Under the pieces are notes generated by a model, which was not told where the DNA came from, ran no database searches, and saw only the letters and a list, made by a program, of their open reading frames with translations. 64,000 nucleotides of DNA from Agromyces sp. SYSU T00194 (GTDB taxonomy: Bacteria > Actinomycetota > Actinomycetes > Actinomycetales > Microbacteriaceae). Below are positions 52,461 through 60,494 of the stretch, piece after piece. Location: the NCBI RefSeq assembly GCF_040496035.1, contig NZ_JBEPJZ010000001.1:1612001-1676000 (forward strand). The letters are read 5' to 3'. Position numbers and translations under genes: made by a program. Each line of letters starts with the position of its first letter. Position 1 is the stretch's first letter.

Positions 52461-53305
52461 GCACGACGCCGGAGCCCGACGAGGGCGGTCCCGCCCTCCG
52501 CATCACCGAGGGGCGGCGCGCCGGCGACCGGATCGCCCTGCCCGAGGGGCGCGCCACGCTCGGGCGCGGCGAGGATGTCGACATCCGCCTCGACGACGGC
52601 GGCGTCAGCCGCATCCACGCATACCTCGATCGAGCGGGCGAGTCGGTGCGGATCACCGATGTCGGGTCGACCAACGGCACCACCGTGAACGGCCTGCCCG
52701 CGCGCGGTGCGCACCCGCTCGTGGCCGGGGACGAGGTCGGCATCGGGGAGGTGCGGCTCGTGCTGGAGCTCGCGCCCGCCCGGGTCCCCGAGGCGGCGCC
52801 CGTGCCGACACCGGTGCCCGCGCGAGCGACCCCGCGACGCGGGGTCCGCCTCGGGCGGGTGCTCGTGATCGGCGGGAGCGTGGAGGCCGCCGTGGCCGCG
52901 GTCGGGTGGATCGGAGCCGCGGTCGCGGGCTGGGCGATCGGCGCACTGTGGATCGTGGCACCGCTCGTCGGCGTCGCGGCGGCAGGCGCGGCGATCTGGG
53001 CGGATGCCCGGCACTCGCGCCATGAGGCGCCGGGTGGACGCACGAGCGCGCCCCAGCCGCCCGCAGGGGCGGCACCGGACGCCGCGGACGCCGCGGCCCG
53101 GCCGCCCATGTACACGCCGCCGCCGACCGAGCCGCATGCGGTCACGACCGAGGCGCCACGTCTCGACGGCGGCGGGCATCGACCCACCCGGGTCTCGGCG
53201 GCCGTCGCCGCGGTGGTCGCGGTCGCCGCCGTCGGCATCGGCGGCGCCGCGCTCATTCTCGTGGTCACGGCCGTCGCGAACGCCGTCGTGGCGGGGTTCG
53301 CCTGA
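52457..53305 (+). CDS. FHA domain membrane protein
   Basis: Protein of 282 residues. The N-terminal FHA domain (residues about 15-105) binds phosphothreonine: ATLGRGEDVDIRLDDGGVSR, then SRIHAYLDR and DVGSTNGTTVNGLPARG. A Pro/Ala linker leads to two or three membrane segments (near residues 140-180), a Pro-rich cytosolic segment, and a C-terminal membrane segment (SAAVAAVVAVAAVGIGGAAL). It probably recruits a Ser/Thr-kinase substrate to the membrane. No kinase gene is in the window. Confidence 0.88.
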   Translation: MSTTPEPDEGGPALRITEGRRAGDRIALPEGRATLGRGEDVDIRLDDGGVSRIHAYLDRAGESVRITDVGSTNGTTVNGLPARGAHPLVAGDEVGIGEVRLVLELAPARVPEAAPVPTPVPARATPRRGVRLGRVLVIGGSVEAAVAAVGWIGAAVAGWAIGALWIVAPLVGVAAAGAAIWADARHSRHEAPGGRTSAPQPPAGAAPDAADAAARPPMYTPPPTEPHAVTTEAPRLDGGGHRPTRVSAAVAAVVAVAAVGIGGAALILVVTAVANAVVAGFA

Positions 53306-53348
53306 GCCCGATCGGGTCTGCCTTCCGCAGCCCCGGCCGGCGCCCGGC

Positions 53349-54713
53349 TCAGCCGACGCGGATGAGCTTCTTGTTGACGAACTCCTCGGCGGCGAAGCGG
53401 CCGAGCTCGCGGCCCGAGCCGGAGCGCTTGATGCCGCCGAACGGCAGCTCCACGCCGTCGGCGAGCACCAGGTTCACGAAGACCATGCCGGCCTCGATGC
53501 GGTCGGCGACGCGCGCGGCCTGCTCGGGGTCGGTGGAGTAGACGTAGGAGCCGAGCCCGTACGGGGTGTCGTTCGCGATGGCGACGGCCTCCGCCTCGTC
53601 GGCGGCGCGGTAGACCTGTGCGATCGGCCCGAAGAACTCCTCGTGACGCGCGTCGGCGCCGGCGGGCACGTCGCTCAGCACGCCGGGCTGCACGAACGCG
53701 CCGGCGCGGGCGCCGCCGGTGAGGGTCGCGCCCTGGGCGACGGCGCGATCGAGCTGCTCCTGCAGGCGGTCGGCCGCAGTGGCGGACGACAGCGGGCCGA
53801 CGGCCGCGTCGGGGGCGTTGGGGTCGGTCGCCTCGACGGCGGTGACCGCGGCCGTGAACTTCTCCGCGAAGGCGTCGTAGAGCTCGTCGAGCACGATGAA
53901 CCGCTTGGCGGCGTTGCACGACTGGCCGGAGTTGTCGAGGCGCGCGTCGACCGCGGCCTGCACGGTGGCGTCGAGGTCGTCGGTCGAGAGCAGGATGAAC
54001 GGGTCGGAGCCGCCGAGCTCGAGCACGACCTTCTTGAGGTTGCGGCCGGCGATCTCGGCGACCGCGGCGCCCGCGCGCTCGGAGCCGGTCAGCGACACGC
54101 CCTGCACGCGCGGGTCGGCGATGACGGTCTCGATCTGGGCGTTGGTGGCGTAGATGTTCACGTAGGCGCCGTCGGGGAGCCCGGCGTCGCGCATGATCTG
54201 CTCGATCGCCGCAGCCGACTCGGGGCACTGCGGGGCGTGCTTCAGCAGGATCGTGTTGCCGACCACGAGGTTCGGGCCGGCGAAGCGGGCCACCTGGTAG
54301 TAGGGGAAGTTCCACGGCATGATGCCGAGCAGCACGCCGAGCGGGCTGCGGCGCACGACGGCCGTGCCCTCGCCGGCGAGCAGGTCGATCGGCTCGTCCT
54401 TGGTGAACTCCTCGGCGTGGTCGGCGTAATAGCCGTAGATCTCGGCGGCGAAGTCGACCTCGCCGAGCGCGTGCTCGAGGGGCTTGCCCATCTCGCGCAC
54501 GATGATCGCGGCGAGCTCGTCACGGCGCTCCGTGTGCAGCTCGGCGACGCGGCGCACGAGCGCGGCGCGCTCGGCCGGCGTCGCGCTGCGCGCCCAGCCG
54601 GTGAACGCGGCCTGCGCGCGGTCGATCGCACCGGCCAGCTCGGCGTCGGTGATGGTCGGGTAGGTTGCGACGGTCTCGCCGGTCGCCGGGTTGACCACTG
54701 CGTATTCGCTCAT
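53349..54713 (-). CDS. NAD-dependent semialdehyde dehydrogenase (GabD/succinate- or glutarate-semialdehyde)
   Basis: Aldehyde dehydrogenase of 454 residues, the short SSADH type without the N-terminal extension of the enzyme at 25369. Seen: MPWNFPYYQVARFAGPNLVV, catalytic base in LELGGSDPFILL, nucleophile in NSGQSCNAAKRFIVL, and KRSGSGRELG near the end. ATG start set by TAGGCT 6 bp upstream. Divergent from a CoA-transferase/glutaryl-CoA dehydrogenase pair, so glutarate semialdehyde (from 5-aminovalerate) is a reasonable substrate besides succinate semialdehyde. Confidence 0.9.
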   Translation of the reverse strand: MSEYAVVNPATGETVATYPTITDAELAGAIDRAQAAFTGWARSATPAERAALVRRVAELHTERRDELAAIIVREMGKPLEHALGEVDFAAEIYGYYADHAEEFTKDEPIDLLAGEGTAVVRRSPLGVLLGIMPWNFPYYQVARFAGPNLVVGNTILLKHAPQCPESAAAIEQIMRDAGLPDGAYVNIYATNAQIETVIADPRVQGVSLTGSERAGAAVAEIAGRNLKKVVLELGGSDPFILLSTDDLDATVQAAVDARLDNSGQSCNAAKRFIVLDELYDAFAEKFTAAVTAVEATDPNAPDAAVGPLSSATAADRLQEQLDRAVAQGATLTGGARAGAFVQPGVLSDVPAGADARHEEFFGPIAQVYRAADEAEAVAIANDTPYGLGSYVYSTDPEQAARVADRIEAGMVFVNLVLADGVELPFGGIKRSGSGRELGRFAAEEFVNKKLIRVG

Positions 54714-54719
54714 GCGAAC

Positions 54720-54725
54720 AGCCTA
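54720..54725 (-). promoter_or_regulatory. -10 of leaderless promoter, semialdehyde dehydrogenase
   Basis: TAGGCT on the minus strand ends 6 bp before the ATG at 54713. TACA-ACG-TGTA at 54781-54791 upstream may be an operator for both divergent units. Confidence 0.5.
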
Positions 54726-54817
54726 GGTCGGCGGGCGGATGCCGCGGCCCGACGTGTTGGCGGAATCCGGCGCCGGACCATACAACGTGTACAGGTCGCC
54801 CGGGTGAACGTGCCGGA

Positions 54818-54823
54818 TAGTCT
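54818..54823 (+). promoter_or_regulatory. -10 of leaderless promoter, uORF/CoA-transferase
   Basis: TAGTCT ends 6 bp before the ATG at 54830, which opens a short upstream ORF rather than the CoA-transferase itself. Confidence 0.5.
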
Positions 54824-54829
54824 GCACGC

Positions 54830-54859
54830 ATGAGCGAGGCGACGGCGGCGGACCGGTGA
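54830..54859 (+). CDS. Leaderless upstream ORF (9 codons) coupled to the CoA-transferase
   Basis: Reads MSEATAADR and stops at TGA 54857-54859, which overlaps the GTG start of the CoA-transferase (GTGA). It has the leaderless TAGTCT spacing, whereas the CoA-transferase itself has no ribosome-binding site. The simplest reading is that ribosomes enter here and reinitiate on the downstream gene. The peptide has no obvious sensing residues. Inference from sequence only. Confidence 0.45.
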   Translation: MSEATAADR

Positions 54860-56037
54860 CGGGCCACGGCCCGCTCCACGGCGTTCGCGTTGCGGACTTC
54901 TCGCGCGTGCTCGCGGGTCCGTACGCGACCATGCTGCTCGCCGACTTCGGCGCCGACGTGGTGAAGATCGAGTCGCCCGAGGGCGACGGCACCCGCCAGT
55001 GGGCGCCCCCGGTCGACGCGCGCGGCGATGCGACCTACTTCGCGGCCGTGAATCGCAACAAGCGCTCGGTCGTGTGCGACCTCGCGACGCCCGGGGGGCT
55101 CGCCCGGGCGCGCGGGCTCGCCACGACCGCCGATGTCGTGGTCGAGAACCTGCGGCCCGGAACGATGGCGCGCTTCGGGCTCGCCCCCGACGACCTGCGC
55201 GCCGCGAACCCGCGCCTCGTCACGTGCTCCATCACCGGGTTCGGCAGCGGCGCGGGCGCCGCGCTGCCCGGCTACGACCTGCTCGCGCAGGCGATGGGCG
55301 GGCTCATGAGCATCACCGGCCCGGCGGACGGCGCACCCGCGAAGGCGGGCGTGGCCCTGGTCGACGTGCTGGCCGGCATGAACGCCGTCACGGGCATCCT
55401 GCTCGCCCTGCGCGCCCGCGACGACCCCGACGGCGACGGGCTCGGCCGCCACGTCGAGGTCGACCTGCTGACCGGCCTGCTCTCGGCGCTCACCAACCAG
55501 GCCGCCGGCACGCTCGCGACCGGGCAGCCGCCGGCGCGCACCGGCAACGCGCACCCGAGCATCGCCCCGTACGCCCTGTTCCGCACCGCCGACCGTGCCC
55601 TCGTGCTCGCCGTGGGCACCGACCGCCAGTTCCGCACGCTCGTGGGGCTGCTCGGCGCCCCAGAACTCGCTGACGACCCGCGCTTCGCGACGAACCCCGA
55701 CCGGGTCGCGCATCGCGACCTGCTGACGGCCGCGCTCGAGGTGCGGCTGGCCGGGGCATCCGCCGCCCACTGGGCCGACGTGCTCACCGACGCGGGCGTG
55801 CCCGCCGGGCCCGTGCACGACATCGCCGAGGCGTTCGCCCTGGCCGAGCGGCTCGGGCTGGGGTCGGTCGTCGAGCTGGGCGGCGACGACGGTTCGGCAC
55901 CGAGCCGGTCGGTCGCGAACCCGATCCGCCTCGACCGCGGCGGGGCCGAGTACCGGCTGCCGCCGCCCCGGCTCGGCGAGCACCCCGACGCCGCCTGGCG
56001 GGACACCCGCACCGAACCGGAAGGACCCACCCCATGA
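54856..56037 (+). CDS. CaiB/BaiF class III CoA-transferase (SUGCT-like candidate)
   Basis: CoA-transferase of 393 residues. Seen: start GVRVADFSRVLAGPYATMLL, DFGADVVKIESPEGDGTRQW, NRNKRSVVCDL, VVVENLRPGTMARFGL, and VALVDVLAGM with Asp170 at the position of the catalytic aspartate of class III enzymes. It overlaps the acyl-CoA dehydrogenase by 4 bp. Pairing with a glutaryl-CoA dehydrogenase-like enzyme suggests it activates glutarate with succinyl-CoA, as human SUGCT does. Other dicarboxylates are possible. GTG start follows from the upstream ORF overlap. Confidence 0.88.
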   Translation: MTGHGPLHGVRVADFSRVLAGPYATMLLADFGADVVKIESPEGDGTRQWAPPVDARGDATYFAAVNRNKRSVVCDLATPGGLARARGLATTADVVVENLRPGTMARFGLAPDDLRAANPRLVTCSITGFGSGAGAALPGYDLLAQAMGGLMSITGPADGAPAKAGVALVDVLAGMNAVTGILLALRARDDPDGDGLGRHVEVDLLTGLLSALTNQAAGTLATGQPPARTGNAHPSIAPYALFRTADRALVLAVGTDRQFRTLVGLLGAPELADDPRFATNPDRVAHRDLLTAALEVRLAGASAAHWADVLTDAGVPAGPVHDIAEAFALAERLGLGSVVELGGDDGSAPSRSVANPIRLDRGGAEYRLPPPRLGEHPDAAWRDTRTEPEGPTP

Positions 56038-57242
56038 CCGACCCCGTCGACGCCGTCTTCGACCTGGACGCGCTGCTCACCGAGGAGGAGCTCGCGTGGC
56101 GCGATCGCGCGCGGGAGTTCGCCCGCACGCGGCTCGCGCCCGTGGTGGAGGCCGACTTCGACGCCGCGCACTTCCGCGGCGAGCTGGTGCCCGAGCTCGG
56201 CGCAGCGGGCCTGCTCGGCATGCACCTCACGGGGTACGGCTGCGCGGGCGCGGGGCCGGTCGCGTACGGCCTCGCCTGCCACGAGCTCGAGTACGTCGAC
56301 TCGGGCTGGCGCACGCTCGTCTCGGTGCAGGGCTCGCTCGCGATGACCGCGATCGCGAGGTTCGGCAGCGACGCGCAGCGCGAGGCGTGGCTGCCGCGCA
56401 TGGCGACGGGCGAGGCGATCGGATGCTTCGCGCTGACCGAGCCCACCGGCGGCAGCGACCCCGCGGCGATGACGACCGGGGCGCGGTTCGTCGACGGCGA
56501 GTGGGTGCTCGACGGGGCGAAGCGGTGGATCGGGCTGGCCAGCGAGGCATCCGTCGCCGTGGTCTGGGCGCGCACCGACGCCGCCGGCGAGGAGGCCCTC
56601 GGCGACGCCGACGGGGCGGCCGCGGGCGGCCGGGTGCGCGGGTTCGTGGTGCCGACCGACACCGCGGGGTTCACCGCGACGCCCATCGCGGGCAAGCGCT
56701 CGATGCGCACGAGCATCCAGTGCGACGTCGTGCTCGACGGCGTGCGGCTGCCCGCCGACGCGGTGCTGCCCGGCGCGCGCGGGCTGTCGGCACCGTTCAC
56801 CTGCCTCGGCGAGGCGCGCTACGGCATCACCTGGGGCGCGATGGGCGCGGCGCGCGCCTGCCTCGACGCGGCGGTCGCCCGCTCGCGCTCGCGCGAGGTG
56901 TTCGGCCGGCCGATCGGGGCCATGCAGCTCACGCAGGCCAAGCTCGCCGACATGCTCGTCGAGTACGAGAAGGGCATGCTGCTGGCGCTCCACCTCGGCC
57001 GGGCGAAGGAGCGCGGCGCGCTCACGCCCGAGCAGGTCTCGGTCGGCAAGCTGAACGCCGTGCGCGAGGCGATCTCGATCGCGTCGCAGGCGCGCACCAT
57101 CCTCGGCGGCGACGGCGTGACCGATGAGTTCCCGGTCATGCGCCACCTCGCGAACCTCGAGTCGGTGCGCACCTACGAGGGCACCGACGAGATCCACCAG
57201 CTCGTGCTGGGGCGGGCGCTGACCGGGCTCGCGGCGTTCTAG
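56034..57242 (+). CDS. Acyl-CoA dehydrogenase, glutaryl-CoA dehydrogenase-like
   Basis: FAD enzyme of 402 residues. Seen: ELEYVDSGWRTLVSVQGSLA (typical of glutaryl-CoA dehydrogenase), FALTEPTGGSDPAAM, DGAKRWIGLASEASVAVVWA, GKRSMRTSIQCDV, and RTYEGTDEIHQLVLGRALTG with the catalytic Glu, all in GCDH order. Expected reaction: oxidative decarboxylation of glutaryl-CoA to crotonyl-CoA. ATG overlaps the CoA-transferase stop (ATGA). No dedicated ETF gene is in the window. Confidence 0.9.
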   Translation: MTDPVDAVFDLDALLTEEELAWRDRAREFARTRLAPVVEADFDAAHFRGELVPELGAAGLLGMHLTGYGCAGAGPVAYGLACHELEYVDSGWRTLVSVQGSLAMTAIARFGSDAQREAWLPRMATGEAIGCFALTEPTGGSDPAAMTTGARFVDGEWVLDGAKRWIGLASEASVAVVWARTDAAGEEALGDADGAAAGGRVRGFVVPTDTAGFTATPIAGKRSMRTSIQCDVVLDGVRLPADAVLPGARGLSAPFTCLGEARYGITWGAMGAARACLDAAVARSRSREVFGRPIGAMQLTQAKLADMLVEYEKGMLLALHLGRAKERGALTPEQVSVGKLNAVREAISIASQARTILGGDGVTDEFPVMRHLANLESVRTYEGTDEIHQLVLGRALTGLAAF

Positions 57243-57329
57243 CCTGCCGAGGCGCGTGCACGACACGCGGAAGCGGAGGGTAGGGTCCCCCGAAGTGGGG
57301 AGCGCCGTCCGGATGCAGCGGTCGGTACA

Positions 57330-57342
57330 GTCCGATTCGGAC
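57330..57342. promoter_or_regulatory. Palindrome GTCCGATTCGGAC before the Tat-exported protein
   Basis: Perfect 6-bp arms around one base, 85 bp before the GTG at 57427. The 184-bp gap 57243-57426 also has CCCC-cgaagt-GGGG near 57285-57300, a weak terminator for the upstream operon, and nothing else I recognise. Confidence 0.4.
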
Positions 57343-57426
57343 CGCCGTTGGCGTGCGCATCTGGTCCATCATCCCGTTCGGAGACATGGGCGGGGCGACG
57401 CGCCCAATCACCGTTCGAGGAGCATC

Positions 57427-58284
57427 GTGACCGCAGCATCCACCCCCGACGACCCGGCCGGCGCGCGCTCCGGCATGGACCGCCGCAGCGTCGTCAAGGC
57501 CGCCGCCTGGACGGTGCCGGCCGTCGCCGTCGCCGCGTCCGTGCCGGCCCATGCCGCGTCGACGCCCGACGACCCCTGCATCCCGACGACGTTCCTCGAC
57601 GGCCTGCAGCCGGGTACCTCGCCGAGCAGCATCACGTTCTTCCCGTCCACCGTGTTCGCGTCGCTCTCGTACGCGTCCAGCGGGCAGGGCGGCGACAGCA
57701 CGCCGGGCGACACCGGTCAGGTCGCAGCGACGAGCACCACGCCGTCGTGGAACTACATCGAGATCGAGATGGTCTCCCAGCTCAACGCGGGCGACTGGGT
57801 GGAGCTGACGATCAACCTGAGCGTGCCGGTCGTGGGCCTGTCGTTCACGCTCCACGACATCGACTGGGTCGACGACGCGTGGTACGACACCGTCAGCGTG
57901 ACGCCCGCCGGTTACACTTCGACGCCCGGCGCCAACGTCCTGGGTTCGGGGGCCTCCGGTGATCCGTTCCGGCCGATCATCGAGGGCGACACGCCGATCG
58001 ACAGCGGCCAGGGCGATGTGCGCATCGAGTACCCGCTCTCGGGCCCGGTCTCGCAGGTCGTGATCCACTACCAGGCGGGCATCACCGGCAACTCGGGCAA
58101 CCAGCACATCGGGCTCGGCGACCTCAGCTTCGAGAACTGCCCGGAAGGGGCGACCCTGGCTCCCTCGACCCAGACCCTCCAGGGCACGGCACTCCGCAGC
58201 GCCCCGTCGGAGCCGCGGTCGCGGCACCAGATCACGACGGGTGAGACGACGTTCGTGCCCTGCGACGGCAGCGAGGACACCTGA
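57427..58284 (+). CDS. Tat-exported protein of unknown function
   Basis: Secreted protein of 285 residues. A twin-arginine signal MDRRSVVKAAAWTVP begins at residue 17 and ends at an AxA site (SVPAHA) near residue 43. The mature part is Ser/Thr/Gly-rich and beta-like, with WVELTINLSVPVVGLSFTLH and DIDWVDDAWYDTVSVTPAGY, resembling surface-exposed beta-sandwich proteins of actinobacteria. Three cysteines (DPCIP, ENCPE, VPCDG). GTG start with GAGGAG upstream. No enzymatic motif. A strong terminator follows. Confidence 0.75.
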   Translation: MTAASTPDDPAGARSGMDRRSVVKAAAWTVPAVAVAASVPAHAASTPDDPCIPTTFLDGLQPGTSPSSITFFPSTVFASLSYASSGQGGDSTPGDTGQVAATSTTPSWNYIEIEMVSQLNAGDWVELTINLSVPVVGLSFTLHDIDWVDDAWYDTVSVTPAGYTSTPGANVLGSGASGDPFRPIIEGDTPIDSGQGDVRIEYPLSGPVSQVVIHYQAGITGNSGNQHIGLGDLSFENCPEGATLAPSTQTLQGTALRSAPSEPRSRHQITTGETTFVPCDGSEDT

Positions 58285-58304
58285 TCGCAGGTCTCGACAC
58301 GGTC

Positions 58305-58337
58305 GAAGCGCCGGGCGGCATCGCCGCCCGGCGCTTC
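58305..58337. terminator. Strong hairpin terminator
   Basis: GAAGCGCCGGGCGGC-ATC-GCCGCCCGGCGCTTC: a perfect 15-bp stem with a 3-base loop between two convergent genes. Confidence 0.85.
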
Positions 58338-58363
58338 GCCGTGCGAGGGGCGGGTGCGAACCG

Positions 58364-58690
58364 CTAGTTGAGCCCGGGGATGACCAGCCAGCCCTGCTCG
58401 AGCACGATCCAGAGCGCGATCAGCACGAGGGCGATGATGGTGAGCGTCATGCCGAGGCGGCCCCGGGTGACGAGGGCGACGACCAGCACCACGAGCAGCG
58501 CGATGCCGAGCACGAGCGAGCCGAAGGGGATGCCCGTGACGAACAGCGACAGCACGAACAGCGCGGCGACGACGATCTCGATGATGCCGACGATCGCCGA
58601 GCCGCGGGCGCGGACCCGCCAGATGCCGTCGACGAGGGCGAGCACGCCGCCGACGAGTGCGATGAGCAGGAGCCAGGACAGGGTGATCAC
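58364..58690 (-). CDS. Small four-segment membrane protein
   Basis: Protein of 108 residues, almost entirely hydrophobic, with four membrane segments (LSWLLLIALVGGVLALVDGI; IVGIIEIVVAALFVLSLFVT; LVLGIALLVVLVVALVT; MTLTIIALVLIALWIVLEQG). GTG start with GGAAGGA 8 bp upstream. No family recognised with confidence. It faces the Tat gene terminator and may be monocistronic. The region 58691-58884 upstream holds its promoter and nothing else I identify. Confidence 0.75.
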   Translation of the reverse strand: MITLSWLLLIALVGGVLALVDGIWRVRARGSAIVGIIEIVVAALFVLSLFVTGIPFGSLVLGIALLVVLVVALVTRGRLGMTLTIIALVLIALWIVLEQGWLVIPGLN

Positions 58691-58884
58691 GGTGGTTCCT
58701 TCCGGTCAGGGGCGCAGGCGAGGATGACGGCCTGAGCCCGTGATGCATCCGGCCGGGGGTGCTCCGGATGCGGTGCCCGCGAACGGGCCGGAGCCAGCAT
58801 AGGGATCTCCCCGACGTCCGTCGATTTCGTCCCGGGGGCTTGTGCGGCCCCCGGGACATCCGCTATTTCACGCGGGAGTCGCCG

Positions 58885-60321
58885 TCAGGCCACCATCGCG
58901 TCGGCGCGGTCGAGCGCGCGGTCGATCACGTCGAGGCCGCGACGCAGCTCCGCCTCGGAGATGACCAGCGGCGGCGCGACGTGCAGGCGGTTGAAGTGCG
59001 TGAACGGCCAGACGCCGCCCTCCTTGCACGCGGCCGCGACGGCGGCCATCGGCGCGGCATCCGCCCCGCTCGCGTTGAACGGCACGAGCGGCTCGCGGGT
59101 CGCGGGGTCGCGCACGAGCTCGATCGCCCAGAACAGGCCGAGCCCGCGCACCTCGCCCACCGACGGGTGGTGGTCGGCGATCTCGGCCAGACGCGGGCCG
59201 ACGACCCGCTCGCCGAGGTCGCGCACCCGCTCGAGGATGCCATCGCGCTCGAACACCTCGAACGTCGCGACGCCGGCGGCGCAGGCGAGCGGATGCCCCG
59301 AGTAGGTGAGCCCGCCCGCGAACGGCACGGTGTCGAAGTGCGACGCGATGCGCTGCGAGATGACCACGCCGCCGAGCGGCACGTAGCCCGAGTTCACGCC
59401 CTTCGCGAAGGTGATCAGGTCGGGGGTGACGCCGAAGTGGTTCACGGCGAACCACTCGCCGACACGGCCGAAGCCGACCATGACCTCGTCGGCGATGTAG
59501 ACGATGCCGTAGCGGTCGGCGAGCTCGCGCACGCCCTGCAGGTAGCCGGGCGGCGGAACCAGCACGCCGTTGGTGCCGACGATCGTCTCGATGATGATCG
59601 CCGCGATGGTCTGCGGCCCCTCGAGCGTGATGACCTGCTCGAGGTGCGCGAGGGCGCGCTCGGTCTCCTGCTCGGGCGTGGTGGCGTGGAACGACGAGCG
59701 GTACGGGTACGGCCCGAGGAAGTGCGCGACCGAGCCGTCGGAGGGCTCGTTCGGCCAGCGCCGCGGGTCGCCCGTGAGCGAGATCGCGGTCGCGGTGCCG
59801 CCGTGGTAGCTGCGGTACATCGACAGCACCTTGCGCCGCCCCGTGACCTGGCGCGCCATGCGCACCGCGTACTCGTTCGCATCCGCCCCGCCGTTGGTGA
59901 AGAACACCTTGTCGAGGTCGCTCGGCGCCACCTCGGCGATGCGCCGGGCGAGCTCGCCGCGCACGTCGTTCGCCATCGACGGCTGGATCGTCGCGAGCCG
60001 GCCCGCCTGCTGCTGGATCGCGACGACGAGGTCGGGGTGCTGGTGCCCGAGGTTCAGGTTCACCAGCTGGCTCGAGAAGTCGAGGTACGCGTTGCCCGCG
60101 TAGTCGCGGAACGTCGACCCCTCGCCCGACGCGATGGGCAGCGGGTCGATCAGCGCCTGCGCGCTCCAGGAGTGGAACACGTGCCCGCGGTCGTCGGCGC
60201 GCACGCGCGCGTCGGCCTCGCGGTCGGGCAGCGGATGCACAGAGCCGTCGCGCCGGGTGTAGGTCGCGCCCGGGGCATCCGTCGTCTCAGGGGCATCCGT
60301 CGCCGTCATCGTGTCGGTCAT
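58885..60321 (-). CDS. Class III omega-aminotransferase (beta-alanine/diamine type)
   Basis: PLP enzyme of 478 residues. Seen: YLDFSSQLVNLNLGHQHPDL, FFTNGGADANEYAVRMAR, YRSYHGGTATAISLTGDPRR, IETIVGTNGVLVPPPGYLQG, YIADEVMVGFGRVG and the Schiff-base Lys in ITFAKGVNSGYVPLGG. The SYHGGT and FAKGVNSGY motifs place it with beta-alanine/taurine-pyruvate and other omega-aminotransferases rather than GabT. ATG at 60321 with GGAGA upstream. With the upstream mmsA-like gene it should turn an omega-amino acid into a semialdehyde and then acyl-CoA. Confidence 0.88.
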   Translation of the reverse strand: MTDTMTATDAPETTDAPGATYTRRDGSVHPLPDREADARVRADDRGHVFHSWSAQALIDPLPIASGEGSTFRDYAGNAYLDFSSQLVNLNLGHQHPDLVVAIQQQAGRLATIQPSMANDVRGELARRIAEVAPSDLDKVFFTNGGADANEYAVRMARQVTGRRKVLSMYRSYHGGTATAISLTGDPRRWPNEPSDGSVAHFLGPYPYRSSFHATTPEQETERALAHLEQVITLEGPQTIAAIIIETIVGTNGVLVPPPGYLQGVRELADRYGIVYIADEVMVGFGRVGEWFAVNHFGVTPDLITFAKGVNSGYVPLGGVVISQRIASHFDTVPFAGGLTYSGHPLACAAGVATFEVFERDGILERVRDLGERVVGPRLAEIADHHPSVGEVRGLGLFWAIELVRDPATREPLVPFNASGADAAPMAAVAAACKEGGVWPFTHFNRLHVAPPLVISEAELRRGLDVIDRALDRADAMVA

Positions 60322-60349
60322 GTGGGTCTCCGTCCATGGAGTGCGGTCA

Positions 60350-60477
60350 CTTTTCAGGAGTGCCCGGGGAGGTGGTGGTGAGATGTTGCTGGTGGGGCGA
60401 TCGAGTGCAGCAATGGTGCAGGTTCCGGATGCTCCGTGCAGCAACTCGCCACGCAGCCCGGCCCGGCTCCTGAAAAG
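60350..60477. repeat. Inverted-repeat-bounded element between mmsA and the aminotransferase
   Basis: Perfect 11-bp terminal arms CTTTTCAGGAG and CTCCTGAAAAG delimit 128 bp. Inside are two direct copies of GTGCAGCAA (60405-60413 and 60436-60444) and a GTTGCTG that can pair with CAGCAAC. It fills most of the gap between two genes otherwise read as one operon. It could be a small non-autonomous mobile repeat or a structured RNA; no target duplication is visible. Confidence 0.55.
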
Positions 60478-60494
60478 CGCCGCCCTCGTGAGCG

